Origin: Dyella japonica DSM 16301
GTDB taxonomy: Bacteria; Pseudomonadota; Gammaproteobacteria; Xanthomonadales; Rhodanobacteraceae
Assembly: GCF_001010355.1 (NCBI RefSeq)
Contig: NZ_JPLA01000026.1
Coordinates: 62,001-126,000 of the forward strand
Length of the DNA: 64,000 nucleotides
Direction: 5' to 3'
The notes below the pieces were generated by a model. It was given only the letters and a program-made list of their open reading frames with translations. It was not told the DNA's origin and did not search any database. Both the position numbers and the translations under genes were made by a program. Within the stretch, counting starts at the first letter, position 1; every line of letters starts with the position of its first letter. This document shows positions 36,314-45,181 of this stretch, one piece after another.

Positions 36314-37087
36314 TCAGTTATTGCCGCTGCGCTCGGGTGGCTGGCGGATATGCCCGTAGACCGCCTCGCTGGAAACACCACCGTTGCTGGTGCCCGTATC
36401 CAGGTGACCGTTGTTGCCGCCGGGGTGTTCATCGGCGCCGGGCCAGGTGGGTCCTTGGCGTACCCGCTCCTGCTTGGCCTCAAGCAGCGCCTGGATATGC
36501 TCGGCGGCCTCCTGCGGGGTCAGGTGCTGGCGTGCCGGGCGGCGTGGCCGTGCGCTGGGCGCGGCTCGACTGCGTCCTGCCGCAGGCGCGGCCTTGGCGG
36601 CTGTCTTGCTCGGCGCGGCGGCGGCCTTGCGAGGTGCGGCGCGCTTGGTCGCCGCCTTGCGTGTGGCGGTTTTCTTGGCCGCCTTCTTGGCAGTGGCGCG
36701 TTTGCGGGTGGTCTTTTTGGCCGCGGCCTTCTTCACCGCGGTCTTGCGCGGTGCGGCCTTCTTGGTTGCGGTCTTGCGCGTCGATTTGCGTGCGGCGGCC
36801 TTGCGCGTCGCGGTCTTGCGTGCGGGTGCTTTGCGCGTCGCCTTCTTGGCTGCCGTCTTGCGGGTTGCCTTCTTGACGGCGGTTTTGCGCGTTGCTTTTT
36901 TCGCTACGGTCTTGCGCGTTGCCTTCTTGGCGGCGGTCTTGCGTGTCGCCTTCTTGGCTGCCGTCTTGCGGACGGCCCGTTTGACGGTAGCGCGTTTGCG
37001 AGCGGTGGTTTTCTTGGCAGTGGATTTGCGGGTGGCTGCTTTCTTGGCCGAGGATTTCTTCGCGGCCGGCTTGCGCTTCGTTGCCAT
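36314..37087 (-). CDS. Lys/Ala-rich histone H1-like (AlgP-type) DNA-binding protein
   Basis: A 257-residue, very basic protein. Residues 1-175 are built from short repeats of the type KKATRKTA/AKKTTARK, the eukaryotic H1-tail-like pattern of AlgP/AlgR3 and Hc-type proteins. A non-repetitive C-terminus (LTPQEAAEHIQALLEAKQER, then a Gly/Asn-rich tail) carries the only ordered helix. Such proteins bind and compact DNA and vary in repeat number between strains. Codon-level repetitiveness makes strand-slippage length changes likely. Confidence 0.85.
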   Translation of the reverse strand: MATKRKPAAKKSSAKKAATRKSTAKKTTARKRATVKRAVRKTAAKKATRKTAAKKATRKTVAKKATRKTAVKKATRKTAAKKATRKAPARKTATRKAAARKSTRKTATKKAAPRKTAVKKAAAKKTTRKRATAKKAAKKTATRKAATKRAAPRKAAAAPSKTAAKAAPAAGRSRAAPSARPRRPARQHLTPQEAAEHIQALLEAKQERVRQGPTWPGADEHPGGNNGHLDTGTSNGGVSSEAVYGHIRQPPERSGNN

Positions 37088-37209
37088 GCGTCTTCACTCC
37101 TGCGGTAGTCGAGAATGCCCGACGCCCCATCACGCCGGACTAACCGACAAGTAACACCAACAACATGTATCAGGGGTGAGCAAAACCGCCATTGGAAGTC
37201 ATGCCGTGA

Positions 37210-37812
37210 TCAAAATCTCGGCTGCGAGAGTGCCGCCAGGAAATGCGAGATCACTTCCGGTCGAACCACCACGGTGAAGGCCACGCCAAACGCGGCGCCC
37301 CACAGGTGCGCGCTGTGGTTGACGTTGCCCTGCCCGCGCCGGTCCATGTAGATGGAATAGCCCACGTAGAGCAAGGCGTAGACGATCGCCGGCAGCGGTA
37401 TCACGAACACGATAATGCGCGACCACGGCGCCAGCAGGATGTACGAGAACAGCACGGCCGACACCGCGCCGGAAGCGCCCAGGCTGCGGTAATTAGGGTT
37501 GTTCTTGTTGCTCAGATATGTGGGCAGGATCGAGACCACCAGCGCCAGGATGTAGAACAGCGCGAATCCCAGCATACCCAGCGACGCGGTGAAAAACCCT
37601 TCCATGCTGCGGCCGAAAAAGTACAGCGTGATCATGTTGAACAGCAGGTGGCCGAAATCGGCATGCACCACCCCGTAGGTCACCAGCCGGTGGTACTCGC
37701 GGCTGCGGGTGATGGCGGGCGGCCACAGGATCAGATCATTCATCAGGCGGGCGTTGTTGAACGCCATGAAGGACACGATGGAGGTGATGGCGATGATGAT
37801 CAGGGTGATCAT
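37210..37812 (-). CDS. Rhomboid-family intramembrane serine protease
   Basis: A 200-residue protein with about six membrane spans. HADFGHLLFNM (50-60) is the conserved HxxxN element, GASG at 112-115 carries the nucleophile Ser114, and HSAHLWGA contains catalytic His169. It cleaves membrane-anchored substrates. I use the ATG giving MITLIIIAITS; a 55-codon upstream extension lacks coding character. GTCACGGAAGTCCGC precedes it. It is divergent from phzF-like gene. Confidence 0.92.
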   Translation of the reverse strand: MITLIIIAITSIVSFMAFNNARLMNDLILWPPAITRSREYHRLVTYGVVHADFGHLLFNMITLYFFGRSMEGFFTASLGMLGFALFYILALVVSILPTYLSNKNNPNYRSLGASGAVSAVLFSYILLAPWSRIIVFVIPLPAIVYALLYVGYSIYMDRRGQGNVNHSAHLWGAAFGVAFTVVVRPEVISHFLAALSQPRF

Positions 37813-37975
37813 GCGGACTTCCGTGACAGGCGGGAGGCGGTGACAAAGAATCCGCATCTTGGCGGCGCGGCGGGCGCTTGTCGACTCCGCACGCAGCGGA
37901 AAGCCCAAGCGCAGAGCCGCATTCCGCACTATCATGCCCGGCTTCAAGCGTTTCCCCACGCCCCAGGCACTCCCC

Positions 37976-38857
37976 ATGTCGATCCGTTACCTGCATCTGG
38001 ACGTCTTTGCCGCCGCTCCCGGCGGCGGCAACCACCTGGGCGTCGTCACCGACGCCACCGGCTGGAGCGATGCCCGCATGCAAGCCTTCGCCCGCTGGAC
38101 CAATCTGGTCGAAACCACCTTCCTGCTGCCGCCCAGCCAACCCGGCGCCAGCTATCGCGTGCGCATTTTCACGCCGCACAAGGAAATTCCGTTTGCCGGC
38201 CATCCCAGCATCGGCAGCGCGCACGCTGTCCTGCTGTGCGGACTGGCCAAACCGGTGGACGGCGTGCTGTGGCAGGAATGCGGTGCCGGCGTCTTGCCGA
38301 TCCGCGTCGAAGGCAGCGACGGCTCGCGCCAGTTGCTGCTGAAATCGCCGCCGTCCACGGTCGAGAAAACCGGCCGCGACGCCCATCCGCTGCTCGATGC
38401 CGCACTGGCCGGCATCGGCCTGGGCACGCTGCCGCCGGCCTTTGTGTCAGGTGGCCGCCACTGGTGGCTGGCCGAATGCGCCGACGAGGCCTCGCTGCGC
38501 CAATGGAAGCCCGACCATAGCGCCATCGGCGCGCTGGCCAAGGCCACCGACAGCATGGGCCTGTGCGTGTTTGCGCGCAGCTCGCATCCGGACTACCAGC
38601 TGGTGGTGCGCGCGCTGCCGGCCGGCGTCGGCCTGGTGGAAGACCCGGCCTCCGGCGCCGCCAACGGCCTGATTGCCGCCTATATCGCGCATGCCGAACC
38701 CGACGGCCCGCTCGCACGCGGTTACATGGTGAGCCAGGGTCGTGAGATCGGCCACGACGCCAGCCTTTGCGTGCGCATCGACGGCAACACCGTATGGATC
38801 GGTGGACGCACCAACACCATCATTGACGGCACGCTGCACTGGAACGGCCAGCCGTGA
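37976..38857 (+). CDS. PhzF-family isomerase
   Basis: A 293-residue protein of the PhzF/diaminopimelate-epimerase fold. [16 protein letters not shown] is the N-terminal loop, Glu46 in NLVETTFLL is the conserved catalytic acid, [19 protein letters not shown] the central motif, and [16 protein letters not shown] the second-half signature. Outside phenazine clusters these are isomerases of unknown substrate. No phenazine genes are near. Its stop overlaps the GTG of the next gene by 4 nt, so translation is coupled. Confidence 0.92.
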   Translation: MSIRYLHLDVFAAAPGGGNHLGVVTDATGWSDARMQAFARWTNLVETTFLLPPSQPGASYRVRIFTPHKEIPFAGHPSIGSAHAVLLCGLAKPVDGVLWQECGAGVLPIRVEGSDGSRQLLLKSPPSTVEKTGRDAHPLLDAALAGIGLGTLPPAFVSGGRHWWLAECADEASLRQWKPDHSAIGALAKATDSMGLCVFARSSHPDYQLVVRALPAGVGLVEDPASGAANGLIAAYIAHAEPDGPLARGYMVSQGREIGHDASLCVRIDGNTVWIGGRTNTIIDGTLHWNGQP

Positions 38858-39321
38858 GCACGCGGCCGCAGATCTGGGTCGATGCCGACGCCTGCCCTGC
38901 GCCGATCAAAGAGGTGCTGTTCCGCGCGGCGGAACGCGAGCAGGTGCAGGTGACCCTGGTGGCCAACCAATGGCTGCGCACGCCGCCCTCGCGTTTCGTG
39001 CGCGCCATCCAGGTGCCCGGCGGTTTCGACGTGGCCGATGCCGAGATCGTGGAACGCGTGAATGCAGGCGACCTGGTGGTGACGCAGGATATTCCGCTGG
39101 CGGCCCTGGTGATCGAAAAAGGCGCGCTTGCCGTGCATCCGCGCGGCGAGCTGTATACGCCGGACACGATTGCGCAGAGGCTCTCCATGCGCAATTTCAT
39201 GGATGAATTGCGCGGCTCGGGCGTCGACACCGGCGGTCCGGCGGCGTTTCATGCGCGCGACAAGCAGGCGTTTGCCAATCAGCTGGATCGTTGGCTGGTG
39301 CAGTTTCGCAAGACGCGCTGA
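38854..39321 (+). CDS. YaiI/YqxD-family (DUF188) protein
   Basis: A 155-residue cytoplasmic protein with a PIN-like fold. [20 protein letters not shown] is the conserved N-terminal block with acidic residues, and [19 protein letters not shown] and [17 protein letters not shown] follow. Nuclease activity has been suggested from the fold but not shown. The start is GTG within GTGA, overlapping the phzF-like stop, so it belongs to the same operon. Confidence 0.92.
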   Translation: MSTRPQIWVDADACPAPIKEVLFRAAEREQVQVTLVANQWLRTPPSRFVRAIQVPGGFDVADAEIVERVNAGDLVVTQDIPLAALVIEKGALAVHPRGELYTPDTIAQRLSMRNFMDELRGSGVDTGGPAAFHARDKQAFANQLDRWLVQFRKTR

Positions 39322-39333
39322 GCGCTACCTCCC

Positions 39334-39409
39334 CCTTGTAGGAGCGCACCCTGTGCGCGACGGGTACGACGTAGCGTGACGGTCGCGCACAGGGTGCGCT
39401 CCTACAAGG
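39334..39409. repeat. Inverted REP pair in the DUF188/dehydrogenase convergent gap
   Basis: Perfect 28-bp arms at 39334-39361 and 39382-39409, here with the variant CTTGTAGGAGCGCACC (GTAG form), separated by a 20-nt loop. This GTAG variant is also seen at 9.4 and 42.2 kb, while GTGG forms occur at 15.9, 17.3 and 32.2 kb. Confidence 0.95.
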
Positions 39410-39425
39410 TAATTGGCAGTGTTCT

Positions 39426-40313
39426 TTAGAGCTTGCGCTCATCCAGATGCGCACGACGTGCAGCCACCTGCGCCATGATGGCCCAGTCGACATCTTCGTC
39501 GCCGGTGGACAAGGCCTCGAGCAGGCTGTCGCGCAACACGCCTGCCAGCGGCAAGGGCACGCGCGTTGCGTCCGCGGCTGCCAGCGCGAGGCCGATGTCC
39601 TTGTAGCCCAGCGGCAGGGCGAAGCCGGCCGGCGTATAGCGCGCTTCGGCGATGAGTCTGGCGTAGCCCTGGTAAGCGGGCGTGGCGAACAGCGAGTTGG
39701 TCATCACGTCGAGGAAATCCGCCGCGCTCACGCCATGCGCCCGCGTCAACGCCGATGCTTCGGCCATGCTCTCGATGGCAGCGCCGATCATGAAATTGCC
39801 GGCGATCTTCACCACGTTCGCCCGCTCCGGCGCCTCGCCCAGCGGCCAGATGCGGCTGCCCATGACCTCGAGCAGCGAACGCACGCGCTCGACCACGTGC
39901 GGCTTGCCGGCCACCAGGATGTTGAGCTTGCCCGCCGCCGCCACATCAGGGCGACCGAACACGGGGGCGGCCAGGTAATCCAGGCCTCGTTGCGCGTGCT
40001 CCTGCGCCATCTCACGCGCCAGGGCCACGGAAATGGTCGCGTGGTTCACATGCACCGTGCCCTGGTCCATGCCGTCGAGCAGGCGGCCGTCGACAAACAC
40101 GCTGCGCACGGCCTGGTCGTTGGCCAGCATGCTGAAAAGCACCTCGCCCTGCGCCGCGCGGTCGGCCGTCTTCACCACCTTGGCGCCCAGCGACGCCAGA
40201 GGCTCGGTGGGTCCCGGCGAGCGATTCCACACGGTGACCTCATGCCCGGCCTTGATGAGGTTGCTCGCCATGGCACTGCCCATGGCACCGAGGCCGATAA
40301 AACCCACTTTCAT
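39426..40313 (-). CDS. Beta-hydroxyacid dehydrogenase (3-hydroxyisobutyrate dehydrogenase family)
   Basis: A 295-residue NAD(P)-dependent oxidoreductase. KVGFIGLGAMGSAMASNLI is the Rossmann motif; the substrate-binding block reads VHVNHATISVALAREMA, somewhat divergent from the usual DxSTxSP pattern. The catalytic Lys lies in VVKIAGNFMIG. Substrates of this GLYR1/GarR-like group are small hydroxy acids or imines. It follows the BaiN-like gene by 64 bp on the same strand. The substrate is unknown. Confidence 0.9.
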   Translation of the reverse strand: MKVGFIGLGAMGSAMASNLIKAGHEVTVWNRSPGPTEPLASLGAKVVKTADRAAQGEVLFSMLANDQAVRSVFVDGRLLDGMDQGTVHVNHATISVALAREMAQEHAQRGLDYLAAPVFGRPDVAAAGKLNILVAGKPHVVERVRSLLEVMGSRIWPLGEAPERANVVKIAGNFMIGAAIESMAEASALTRAHGVSAADFLDVMTNSLFATPAYQGYARLIAEARYTPAGFALPLGYKDIGLALAAADATRVPLPLAGVLRDSLLEALSTGDEDVDWAIMAQVAARRAHLDERKL

Positions 40314-40377
40314 GCGTTGGTCTCCACACTGAACTATCCGCGCAGTGGATCACGCCGCATGTTCACCTTGTGCGAAA

Positions 40378-41556
40378 TCAGACCACTTCGCCCGCCGCGT
40401 GCGCCGACGCCCATGCCCACTGAAAATTGTAGCCACCGAGCCAGCCGGTGACATCGACGACCTCGCCGATGAAATACAGGCCCGGCACGAGTTTCGATTG
40501 CATGGTGGTGGAGGAAAGGCCATCGGTATCCACGCCGCCCAGCGTGACTTCGGCGGTGCGGTAACCTTCGGTGCCGCTGGCCACGATGGGCCAGTCGTGC
40601 AGTTGTTCGCCGATCTTGTGCAGCTCCGCTTCGCGGTATTGGCGCATCGGACGGCTCTCGAACCACAGTTCGCACAGGCGTTGCGCGAGGCGGCGAGGCA
40701 GCACGTCGCCCAGTACGTTTTTCAGTTCCGCCGCGGGACGCGCAACGCGTTGTTCCTGCAGCCACTGCCCGAGATCGAGCTCCGGCAACAGGTTGATGCG
40801 CAGGTCGTCACCGGGCTGCCAATACGAGGAGATCTGCAGGATCGATGGTCCACTGATGCCACGGTGCGTAAACAACAGGCCGGCGCGGAATGAACGCTTG
40901 CCCACGCTTGCATCCACCGCAGGCAAAGCCACACCCGCCAGATCCTGATAGCGCTCCTGATGCTTGCCGCTCAGCGTGAGCGGCACCAGGCCGGCGCGGG
41001 TGGGCAACACCGCATGGCCGAACTGCCGCGCCAGTTCGTAGCCAAAACCGCTGGCGCCCATGCTCGGAATCGACAGGCCGCCAGAAGCAACCACCAACGA
41101 TTGCGCATGTACTTCGCCATGCGCCGTGACCACGTTGAAACCCTCGTCGGTCTTGCGCACGCGCTGCACGCCGCAGCTGGTTTCGATGCGCACGCCGGCT
41201 TGCGCGCACTCGTCCAGCAGCATGCGCACGATCAGCTTGGACGAGTCATCGCAGAACAGCTGGCCCAGCTCCTTCTCGTGGTAGGCGATGCGATGTTTCT
41301 CCACCATCGCGATGAAGTCCCACGGCGTATAGCGGGCCAGGGCCGATTTGGGAAAGTGCGGATTGGCGGACAGATAGGCGTTCGGCGTCACGCCCAGGTT
41401 GGTGAAATTGCAGCGCCCGCCGCCGGACATGAGGATCTTCTTGCCGACCTTGTTGGCATGGTCCACCACCAGCACGCTGCGCCCGCGCTGGCCGGCAACG
41501 ATGGCGCACATCAGTCCGGCGGCGCCGCCACCGATGACCAGCACATCCACTTTCAC
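40378..41556 (-). CDS. BaiN/YhiN (HI0933)-family FAD-dependent oxidoreductase
   Basis: A 392-residue flavoprotein. The FAD motif is VIGGGAAGLMCAIVA, followed by the family block KILMSGGGRCNFTNLG; SGGLSIPSMGASGFGYELA and the terminal GEVVDVTGWLGGYNFQWAW are characteristic. Members reduce bile-acid double bonds or have unknown substrates; the physiological role here is unknown. Starts with a canonical MKVDVLVIGGG. Confidence 0.93.
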   Translation of the reverse strand: MKVDVLVIGGGAAGLMCAIVAGQRGRSVLVVDHANKVGKKILMSGGGRCNFTNLGVTPNAYLSANPHFPKSALARYTPWDFIAMVEKHRIAYHEKELGQLFCDDSSKLIVRMLLDECAQAGVRIETSCGVQRVRKTDEGFNVVTAHGEVHAQSLVVASGGLSIPSMGASGFGYELARQFGHAVLPTRAGLVPLTLSGKHQERYQDLAGVALPAVDASVGKRSFRAGLLFTHRGISGPSILQISSYWQPGDDLRINLLPELDLGQWLQEQRVARPAAELKNVLGDVLPRRLAQRLCELWFESRPMRQYREAELHKIGEQLHDWPIVASGTEGYRTAEVTLGGVDTDGLSSTTMQSKLVPGLYFIGEVVDVTGWLGGYNFQWAWASAHAAGEVV

Positions 41557-41658
41557 GCGCGCACCGCCATGCCCTGCTCCTGTTCAATGACCGTGCATTA
41601 TCCGACAGGATGCGCCAGATCGCTTAAACTCGGCTTTTCCCCGGACCGGACCGCCACC

Positions 41659-42141
41659 ATGCCTTCTTTTGACGTCGTTTCCGAAGTCGACAAGCACGAA
41701 CTGACCAATGCCGTGGACCAGGCCAACCGCGAGCTGGCCAGCCGCTTCGACTTCAAGGGCACCGATGCGAAGTTCGAGCTGGACCAGTTCGTCATCACCC
41801 AGTCCGCCCCCAGCGAATTCCAGCTGGAGCAGATGCTGGACATCCTGCGTGGCCGCCTTACCTCACGCAAAATCGACATCCGCGCGCTGGATGTGGGCGA
41901 CGCCGAAACCAACCTGGGCGGCTCGCGTCAGAAGGTCACGGTGAAGCAAGGCATCGAGCAGGCGATCGCCAAGAAGCTGGTGGCCACGCTCAAGGCGGCC
42001 AAGCTCAAGGTCGAGGCGCAGATCAACGGCGACAAGCTGCGCGTGACGGGCAAGAAGCGCGACGACCTGCAGGAGGCCATGGCCGTGTTGCGCAAAGCCG
42101 ATGTGGAACTGCCGCTGCAGTTTGACAATTTCCGCGATTGA
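41659..42141 (+). CDS. YajQ-family nucleotide-binding protein
   Basis: A 160-residue protein with the double ferredoxin-like YajQ fold: MPSFDVVSEVDKHELTNAVD, FDFKGTDAKFEL and the terminal KADVELPLQFDNFRD are hallmarks. In Xanthomonas the homologue is a c-di-GMP receptor that partners a LysR regulator and affects virulence; here I infer only nucleotide binding. A far upstream in-frame ATG runs through the BaiN-like gene region and is not the start. Confidence 0.95.
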   Translation: MPSFDVVSEVDKHELTNAVDQANRELASRFDFKGTDAKFELDQFVITQSAPSEFQLEQMLDILRGRLTSRKIDIRALDVGDAETNLGGSRQKVTVKQGIEQAIAKKLVATLKAAKLKVEAQINGDKLRVTGKKRDDLQEAMAVLRKADVELPLQFDNFRD

Positions 42142-42174
42142 GTTGGCGCCCTCGCCGAGCGAGGCGAATTCACC

Positions 42175-42240
42175 CTTGTAGGAGCGCACCCTGTGCGCGA
42201 CCGCCGTTCGCCAGGTCGCACACAAGGTGCCGCTGCATCA
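42175..42240. repeat. REP pair with one degenerate arm (yajQ/DUF1345 convergent gap)
   Basis: An intact arm (42175-42202, CTTGTAGGAGCGCACC onward) is followed after 11 nt by a decayed inverted arm (GGTCGCACACAAGGTGCCG). The decayed end contains the TGA stop of the DUF1345 gene, so gene end and repeat overlap. Confidence 0.85.
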
Positions 42241-42927
42241 ACCCGCCAATCCCGCCGCCATATTCACGCTGATCGCAATGATGAACACGTTGAAGAAGAA
42301 CGCGATCACGCTGTGTAGCAAGGCCACGCGGCGCAGATAGCGGCTGCTGATCTGCACATCGGAGACCTGGAAGGTCATGCCGATGACGATGGCGAAATAC
42401 ATGAAGTCCCAGTAATCGGGTTCCTCCGTGCCGGGGAAATCCAGCCCTTCATGCTTCTTGCCGAAATCGCCGTAGAAGCCGTGCGCGTAGTGCATGCCGA
42501 ACATCACGTTGAAGAACAGCCAGGACAGCACGATGCTCGCCGCGGCGACCATCAGCGCCTTCGCGTCGCCACCTTTGGCGCCGCCCGTTTCGGTGGTCAG
42601 CGCCAGCGACACGAAGCCGGTGAGGATCAGCGAGGTCCACAACACGCCCCAGCGGCCGGTGTCCTGCTTGCGCGCCTGCCCGCGCATGAGGTCGGGCGAG
42701 GTCGTGCGGCAGAACAGGATGGTCAGCGCCGTCAGGTAAACCGCGACGCCCAGATCGAAGCCGAGCAGCAGCGCCTCGGCAGGCGTCAGCCGCAAGCAGT
42801 ACCACAGCGCCAGGCCGACGATGAGCGCGACAGCGCCGGAGATCATCAGGCGCGGACGGGCGCGCAGGATGCGGAAAGGGACGAAACCATTCTTGCGGGG
42901 ACGGGGCTTCCCGGACGCGGTGCTCAT
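42238..42927 (-). CDS. DUF1345 membrane protein
   Basis: A 229-residue protein with about five membrane spans. The DUF1345 fingerprint includes LLLGFDLGVAVYLTAL, SLILTGFVSLAL, then HYAHGFYGDF and DYWDFMYFAIVIGMTFQVSDVQ. No function is known for the family. The ATG is chosen over a GTG two codons upstream because AGGA is 8 nt before it. The stop lies in the degenerate REP arm. Confidence 0.88.
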   Translation of the reverse strand: MSTASGKPRPRKNGFVPFRILRARPRLMISGAVALIVGLALWYCLRLTPAEALLLGFDLGVAVYLTALTILFCRTTSPDLMRGQARKQDTGRWGVLWTSLILTGFVSLALTTETGGAKGGDAKALMVAAASIVLSWLFFNVMFGMHYAHGFYGDFGKKHEGLDFPGTEEPDYWDFMYFAIVIGMTFQVSDVQISSRYLRRVALLHSVIAFFFNVFIIAISVNMAAGLAG

Positions 42928-43043
42928 GCGCACGTTCCTGCGCTCAGCCAGCTCTTCATCGCAAACGCTCTCTCCATGACCCGGTAGCGGGCATGGCGCA
43001 TCTTAGAGCCTGTGCAGCGCGTTCTCGTAGCCCCGCTTGCGGT

Positions 43044-43319
43044 TCAGACGTGCAGGTCCTGATACTCCGGATGGCGGGTCATCCAGATCTCCGAATACGA
43101 ACAGGCTGGATCCACCCGCCAGTGTTCTTCCCGCGCCATGTCCAGCGCCGTGCGCACCAGATGGGACGCGATGCCGCGACCGCCCACCGCCGACGGAACG
43201 ATGGTGTGGGTGATGGTCATCACACCATTTTCCAGCGTGTAGTCGAGCACGCAGGGCACGCCGTCCACTTTTGTTTCGAAGCGGTGCGTCCTGGCGTTGT
43301 GGTTGATCTCGGCGTACAT
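43044..43319 (-). CDS. Small GNAT-like N-acetyltransferase (YjdJ/GCN5-related)
   Basis: A 91-residue minimal GNAT fold. The acetyl-CoA binding motif appears as VPSAVGGRGIASHLVRTALD, and the C-terminus CSYSEIWMTRHPEYQDL is typical of the YjdJ/Gtn10-like group. The start giving MYAEINHNART is chosen; a 72-codon upstream extension would overlap the divergent osmC start. Substrate unknown. Confidence 0.88.
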   Translation of the reverse strand: MYAEINHNARTHRFETKVDGVPCVLDYTLENGVMTITHTIVPSAVGGRGIASHLVRTALDMAREEHWRVDPACSYSEIWMTRHPEYQDLHV

Positions 43320-43470
43320 GAAACGCGCCCTCGTCGGGGTGACCGGCGCGGAGATTAAAGCAAGTGGCAGCGAACCACGCGTGAAGACCTTGCGCGATCG
43401 CGTTCGCATTTCGTGCATGACTCTTTCGGCAAGCTTCCGCGACACCATCGCCTGCTCCAGGGAGCTGAAC

Positions 43471-43896
43471 ATGAAACGAAACGCATCCGCCGTCTGGTCG
43501 GGCGGGCTCAAGGAAGGTTCCGGCACCATCTCCACCGCCTCAGGCGTGCTGCACGAAGCGCGCTACGGCTTCCAGTCGCGGTTTGCCGACGGACCGGGCA
43601 CCAATCCCGAAGAATTGCTTGGTGCGGCTCATGCGGGCTGCTACACGATGGCGCTCGCGCTGGGCCTCGAACAGGCCGGCCATGCCGCCACGCATATCGA
43701 GACCAAGGCGGTGGTGACGCTGGACAAGGATGGCGACGGCTTTTCCATCACCACGGTCGATCTCACCTGCCGCGCGAAAGTGGATGGCGTCGATGCCGCC
43801 ACCTTCGACAAGATCGCCAAGGCCACCAAGGAAGGCTGCCCCGTGTCGAAGGTGCTCAAGGCGACGATCAACCTCGACGCCCAACTCGCCAGCTGA
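43471..43896 (+). CDS. osmC: OsmC-type peroxiredoxin
   Basis: A 141-residue cytoplasmic thiol peroxidase that reduces organic hydroperoxides. The two catalytic cysteines are Cys57 (GAAHAGCYTMAL) and Cys123 (KEGCPVSKVLK). The N-terminus MKRNASAVWSGGLKEGSGTI matches OsmC proper rather than Ohr. The ATG follows GGGAG with 7-nt spacing. OsmC is usually induced by osmotic stress; no specific promoter element was identified. It converges on aroG with a 16-nt gap. Confidence 0.94.
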   Translation: MKRNASAVWSGGLKEGSGTISTASGVLHEARYGFQSRFADGPGTNPEELLGAAHAGCYTMALALGLEQAGHAATHIETKAVVTLDKDGDGFSITTVDLTCRAKVDGVDAATFDKIAKATKEGCPVSKVLKATINLDAQLAS

Positions 43897-43912
43897 AGTT
43901 CCGCCGCGCACA

Positions 43913-45010
43913 TCAACCAGCGCAACCTGCGCGCACTGGCCGCGGTGCCGCCGCCAGTGCAGCGCGTCGCGCACGTACGGCCTCGGCCAGGCGATCGAGC
44001 ACCTGCAGCGAGTCCTCCCAGTCGATGCAACCGTCGGTGATGCTCTGGCCATAACGCAGCGGCTGGCCGTCGAGCAGATCCTGGCGACCACCGACCAAGT
44101 GGCTTTCCACCATCACGCCGACGATGCGCTGCTCGCCCGCCGACAGTTGCGCCGCGATATCGTCGATCACGCGCGGCTGGTTCTCCGGCAGCTTGAGGCT
44201 GTTGGCATGGCTGGCGTCGACCATCACGCGGGCCTGTTGTCCGCCCTTGACGATCGCGGCGCACGCCGCTTCAACGCTGGCCGCGTCGTAGTTGGGCATC
44301 TTGCCGCCGCGCAGGATCACGTGGCAGTCCTCATTGCCAGTGGTGGCCGCGATGGCGGTGTGGCCGTCCTTGGTCACGGCCATGAAATGGTGCGGCTGCG
44401 AGGCGGCGCTCACCGCGTCCACCGCGATCTTCACATTGCCGTCGGTGCCGTTCTTGAAACCCACCGGGCAGGACAGACCCGAGGCCAGCTCGCGATGCAC
44501 CTGGCTCTCGGTGGTGCGCGCACCGATGGCGCCCCATGCCACCAGGTCGGCGATGTATTGCGGCGTGATCATGTCGAGAAATTCACAGCCGGCCGGCACG
44601 CCGAGTTCGTTGATGTCGCGCAAGAGGCCGCGCGCCAGTCGCAGGCCCTTGTCGATGCGGAAGCTGCCGTCCAGATCGGGATCGTTGATCAGCCCCTTCC
44701 AGCCCACCGTGGTGCGCGGCTTTTCGAAGTACACGCGCATCACGATTTCCAGCTCGCCCGCATGGCGTTTGCGTTGCTGGGCAAGCCGCCCGGCGTATTC
44801 CAGTGCAGCCTTGGTGTCGTGGATCGAACATGGGCCGATCACCACGGCCAGTCGGTCATCCTCGCCAGCCAGGATGCGGTGCAGCGCCTGGCGCGTGGCG
44901 CTCACGGTATGCGCGGCGTGCACGCTGGCGGCGCAATCGCGCATCACTTCGGCCGGCGCGGTGAGCGGCGTGATGGCGCGGATGCGTAAATCGTCGGTGG
45001 AAGGGTTCAC
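43913..45010 (-). CDS. aroG: 3-deoxy-7-phosphoheptulonate synthase, class I (AroFGH type)
   Basis: A 365-residue DAHP synthase, the first enzyme of aromatic amino-acid synthesis. Blocks VVIGPCSIHD, YFEKPRTTVGWKGLINDP, GCEFLDMITPQ, GARTTESQ and VMVDASHANS are all present. I place the start at the GTG (45008-45010) after AGGAG with 6-nt spacing. The ATG 11 codons upstream directly abuts the T-run of the attenuator terminator and has no ribosome site. Which aromatic amino acid inhibits the enzyme cannot be read safely. The attenuator upstream suggests control by aminoacyl-tRNA supply. Confidence 0.93.
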   Translation of the reverse strand: MNPSTDDLRIRAITPLTAPAEVMRDCAASVHAAHTVSATRQALHRILAGEDDRLAVVIGPCSIHDTKAALEYAGRLAQQRKRHAGELEIVMRVYFEKPRTTVGWKGLINDPDLDGSFRIDKGLRLARGLLRDINELGVPAGCEFLDMITPQYIADLVAWGAIGARTTESQVHRELASGLSCPVGFKNGTDGNVKIAVDAVSAASQPHHFMAVTKDGHTAIAATTGNEDCHVILRGGKMPNYDAASVEAACAAIVKGGQQARVMVDASHANSLKLPENQPRVIDDIAAQLSAGEQRIVGVMVESHLVGGRQDLLDGQPLRYGQSITDGCIDWEDSLQVLDRLAEAVRARRAALAAAPRPVRAGCAG

Positions 45011-45043
45011 GGGGATCTCCTGGGAGGTTCCACTCGCGACCAT

Positions 45044-45079
45044 AAAAAAGGCCGCCAGTGGTGGCTGGCGGCCTTTTTT
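45044..45079 (-). terminator. Attenuator terminator (segments 3:4) before aroG
   Basis: A perfect 15-bp stem, AAAAAAGGCCGCCAG (45044-45058) against its complement (45065-45079), with loop TGGTGG. On the minus strand it ends in six T residues that run into the triplet ATG at 45041-45043. Confidence 0.95.
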
Positions 45080-45097
45080 CGGAATGGTGTCTTGTCG

Positions 45098-45181
45098 TTA
45101 CGACAGTCGAGACCAACCCTCCGCCAGCGGCATCGGATAGCCGTAATACCAAAAATACTGGCGGGCGGTGTGGGAGGTCAT
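45098..45181 (-). CDS. Aromatic leader peptide of aroG
   Basis: A 27-codon frame from ATG (45179-45181) to TAA (45098-45100), beginning MTSHTARQ and then Y-F-W-Y-Y-G-Y at codons 9-15, with another Trp at codon 23. Seven of its residues are aromatic. It ends 19 nt before the terminator stem. It has only a weak ribosome site; a possible -10 (TATCTC, 45190-45195) is so close that the mRNA could be almost leaderless. Such short peptides exist to stall ribosomes, not to act as proteins. Confidence 0.8.
   Translation of the reverse strand: MTSHTARQYFWYYGYPMPLAEGWSRLS

Larger units (their letters stand above)
45044..45181 (-). promoter_or_regulatory. Leader-peptide attenuator of aroG (four alternative arms)
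   Basis: The minus-strand leader holds four segments with complementary 7-mers. Segment 1 is CCGCCAG (45158-45164), directly before the aromatic codon run. Segment 2 is CTGGCGG (45121-45127). Segment 3 is GGCCGCCAG (45065-45073) and segment 4 is CTGGCGGCC (45050-45058). Pairing 1:2 with 3:4 terminates; pairing 2:3 antiterminates. A ribosome stalled at the aromatic codons would cover segment 1 and free segment 2, so low charged Tyr, Phe or Trp tRNA should raise aroG expression. The mechanism class is established; this instance is inferred. Confidence 0.85.

Noticed and set aside
36314-37087. Gly/Ala/Leu-rich protein on the strand opposite the H1-like gene
   Set aside because: It is the reverse-strand shadow of the Lys/Ala repeats; the minus strand gives the known AlgP-like pattern.
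45011-45043. ATG start of aroG at 45041-45043
   Set aside because: It touches the terminator T-run with no ribosome site. The GTG at 45008-45010 has AGGAG at proper distance.
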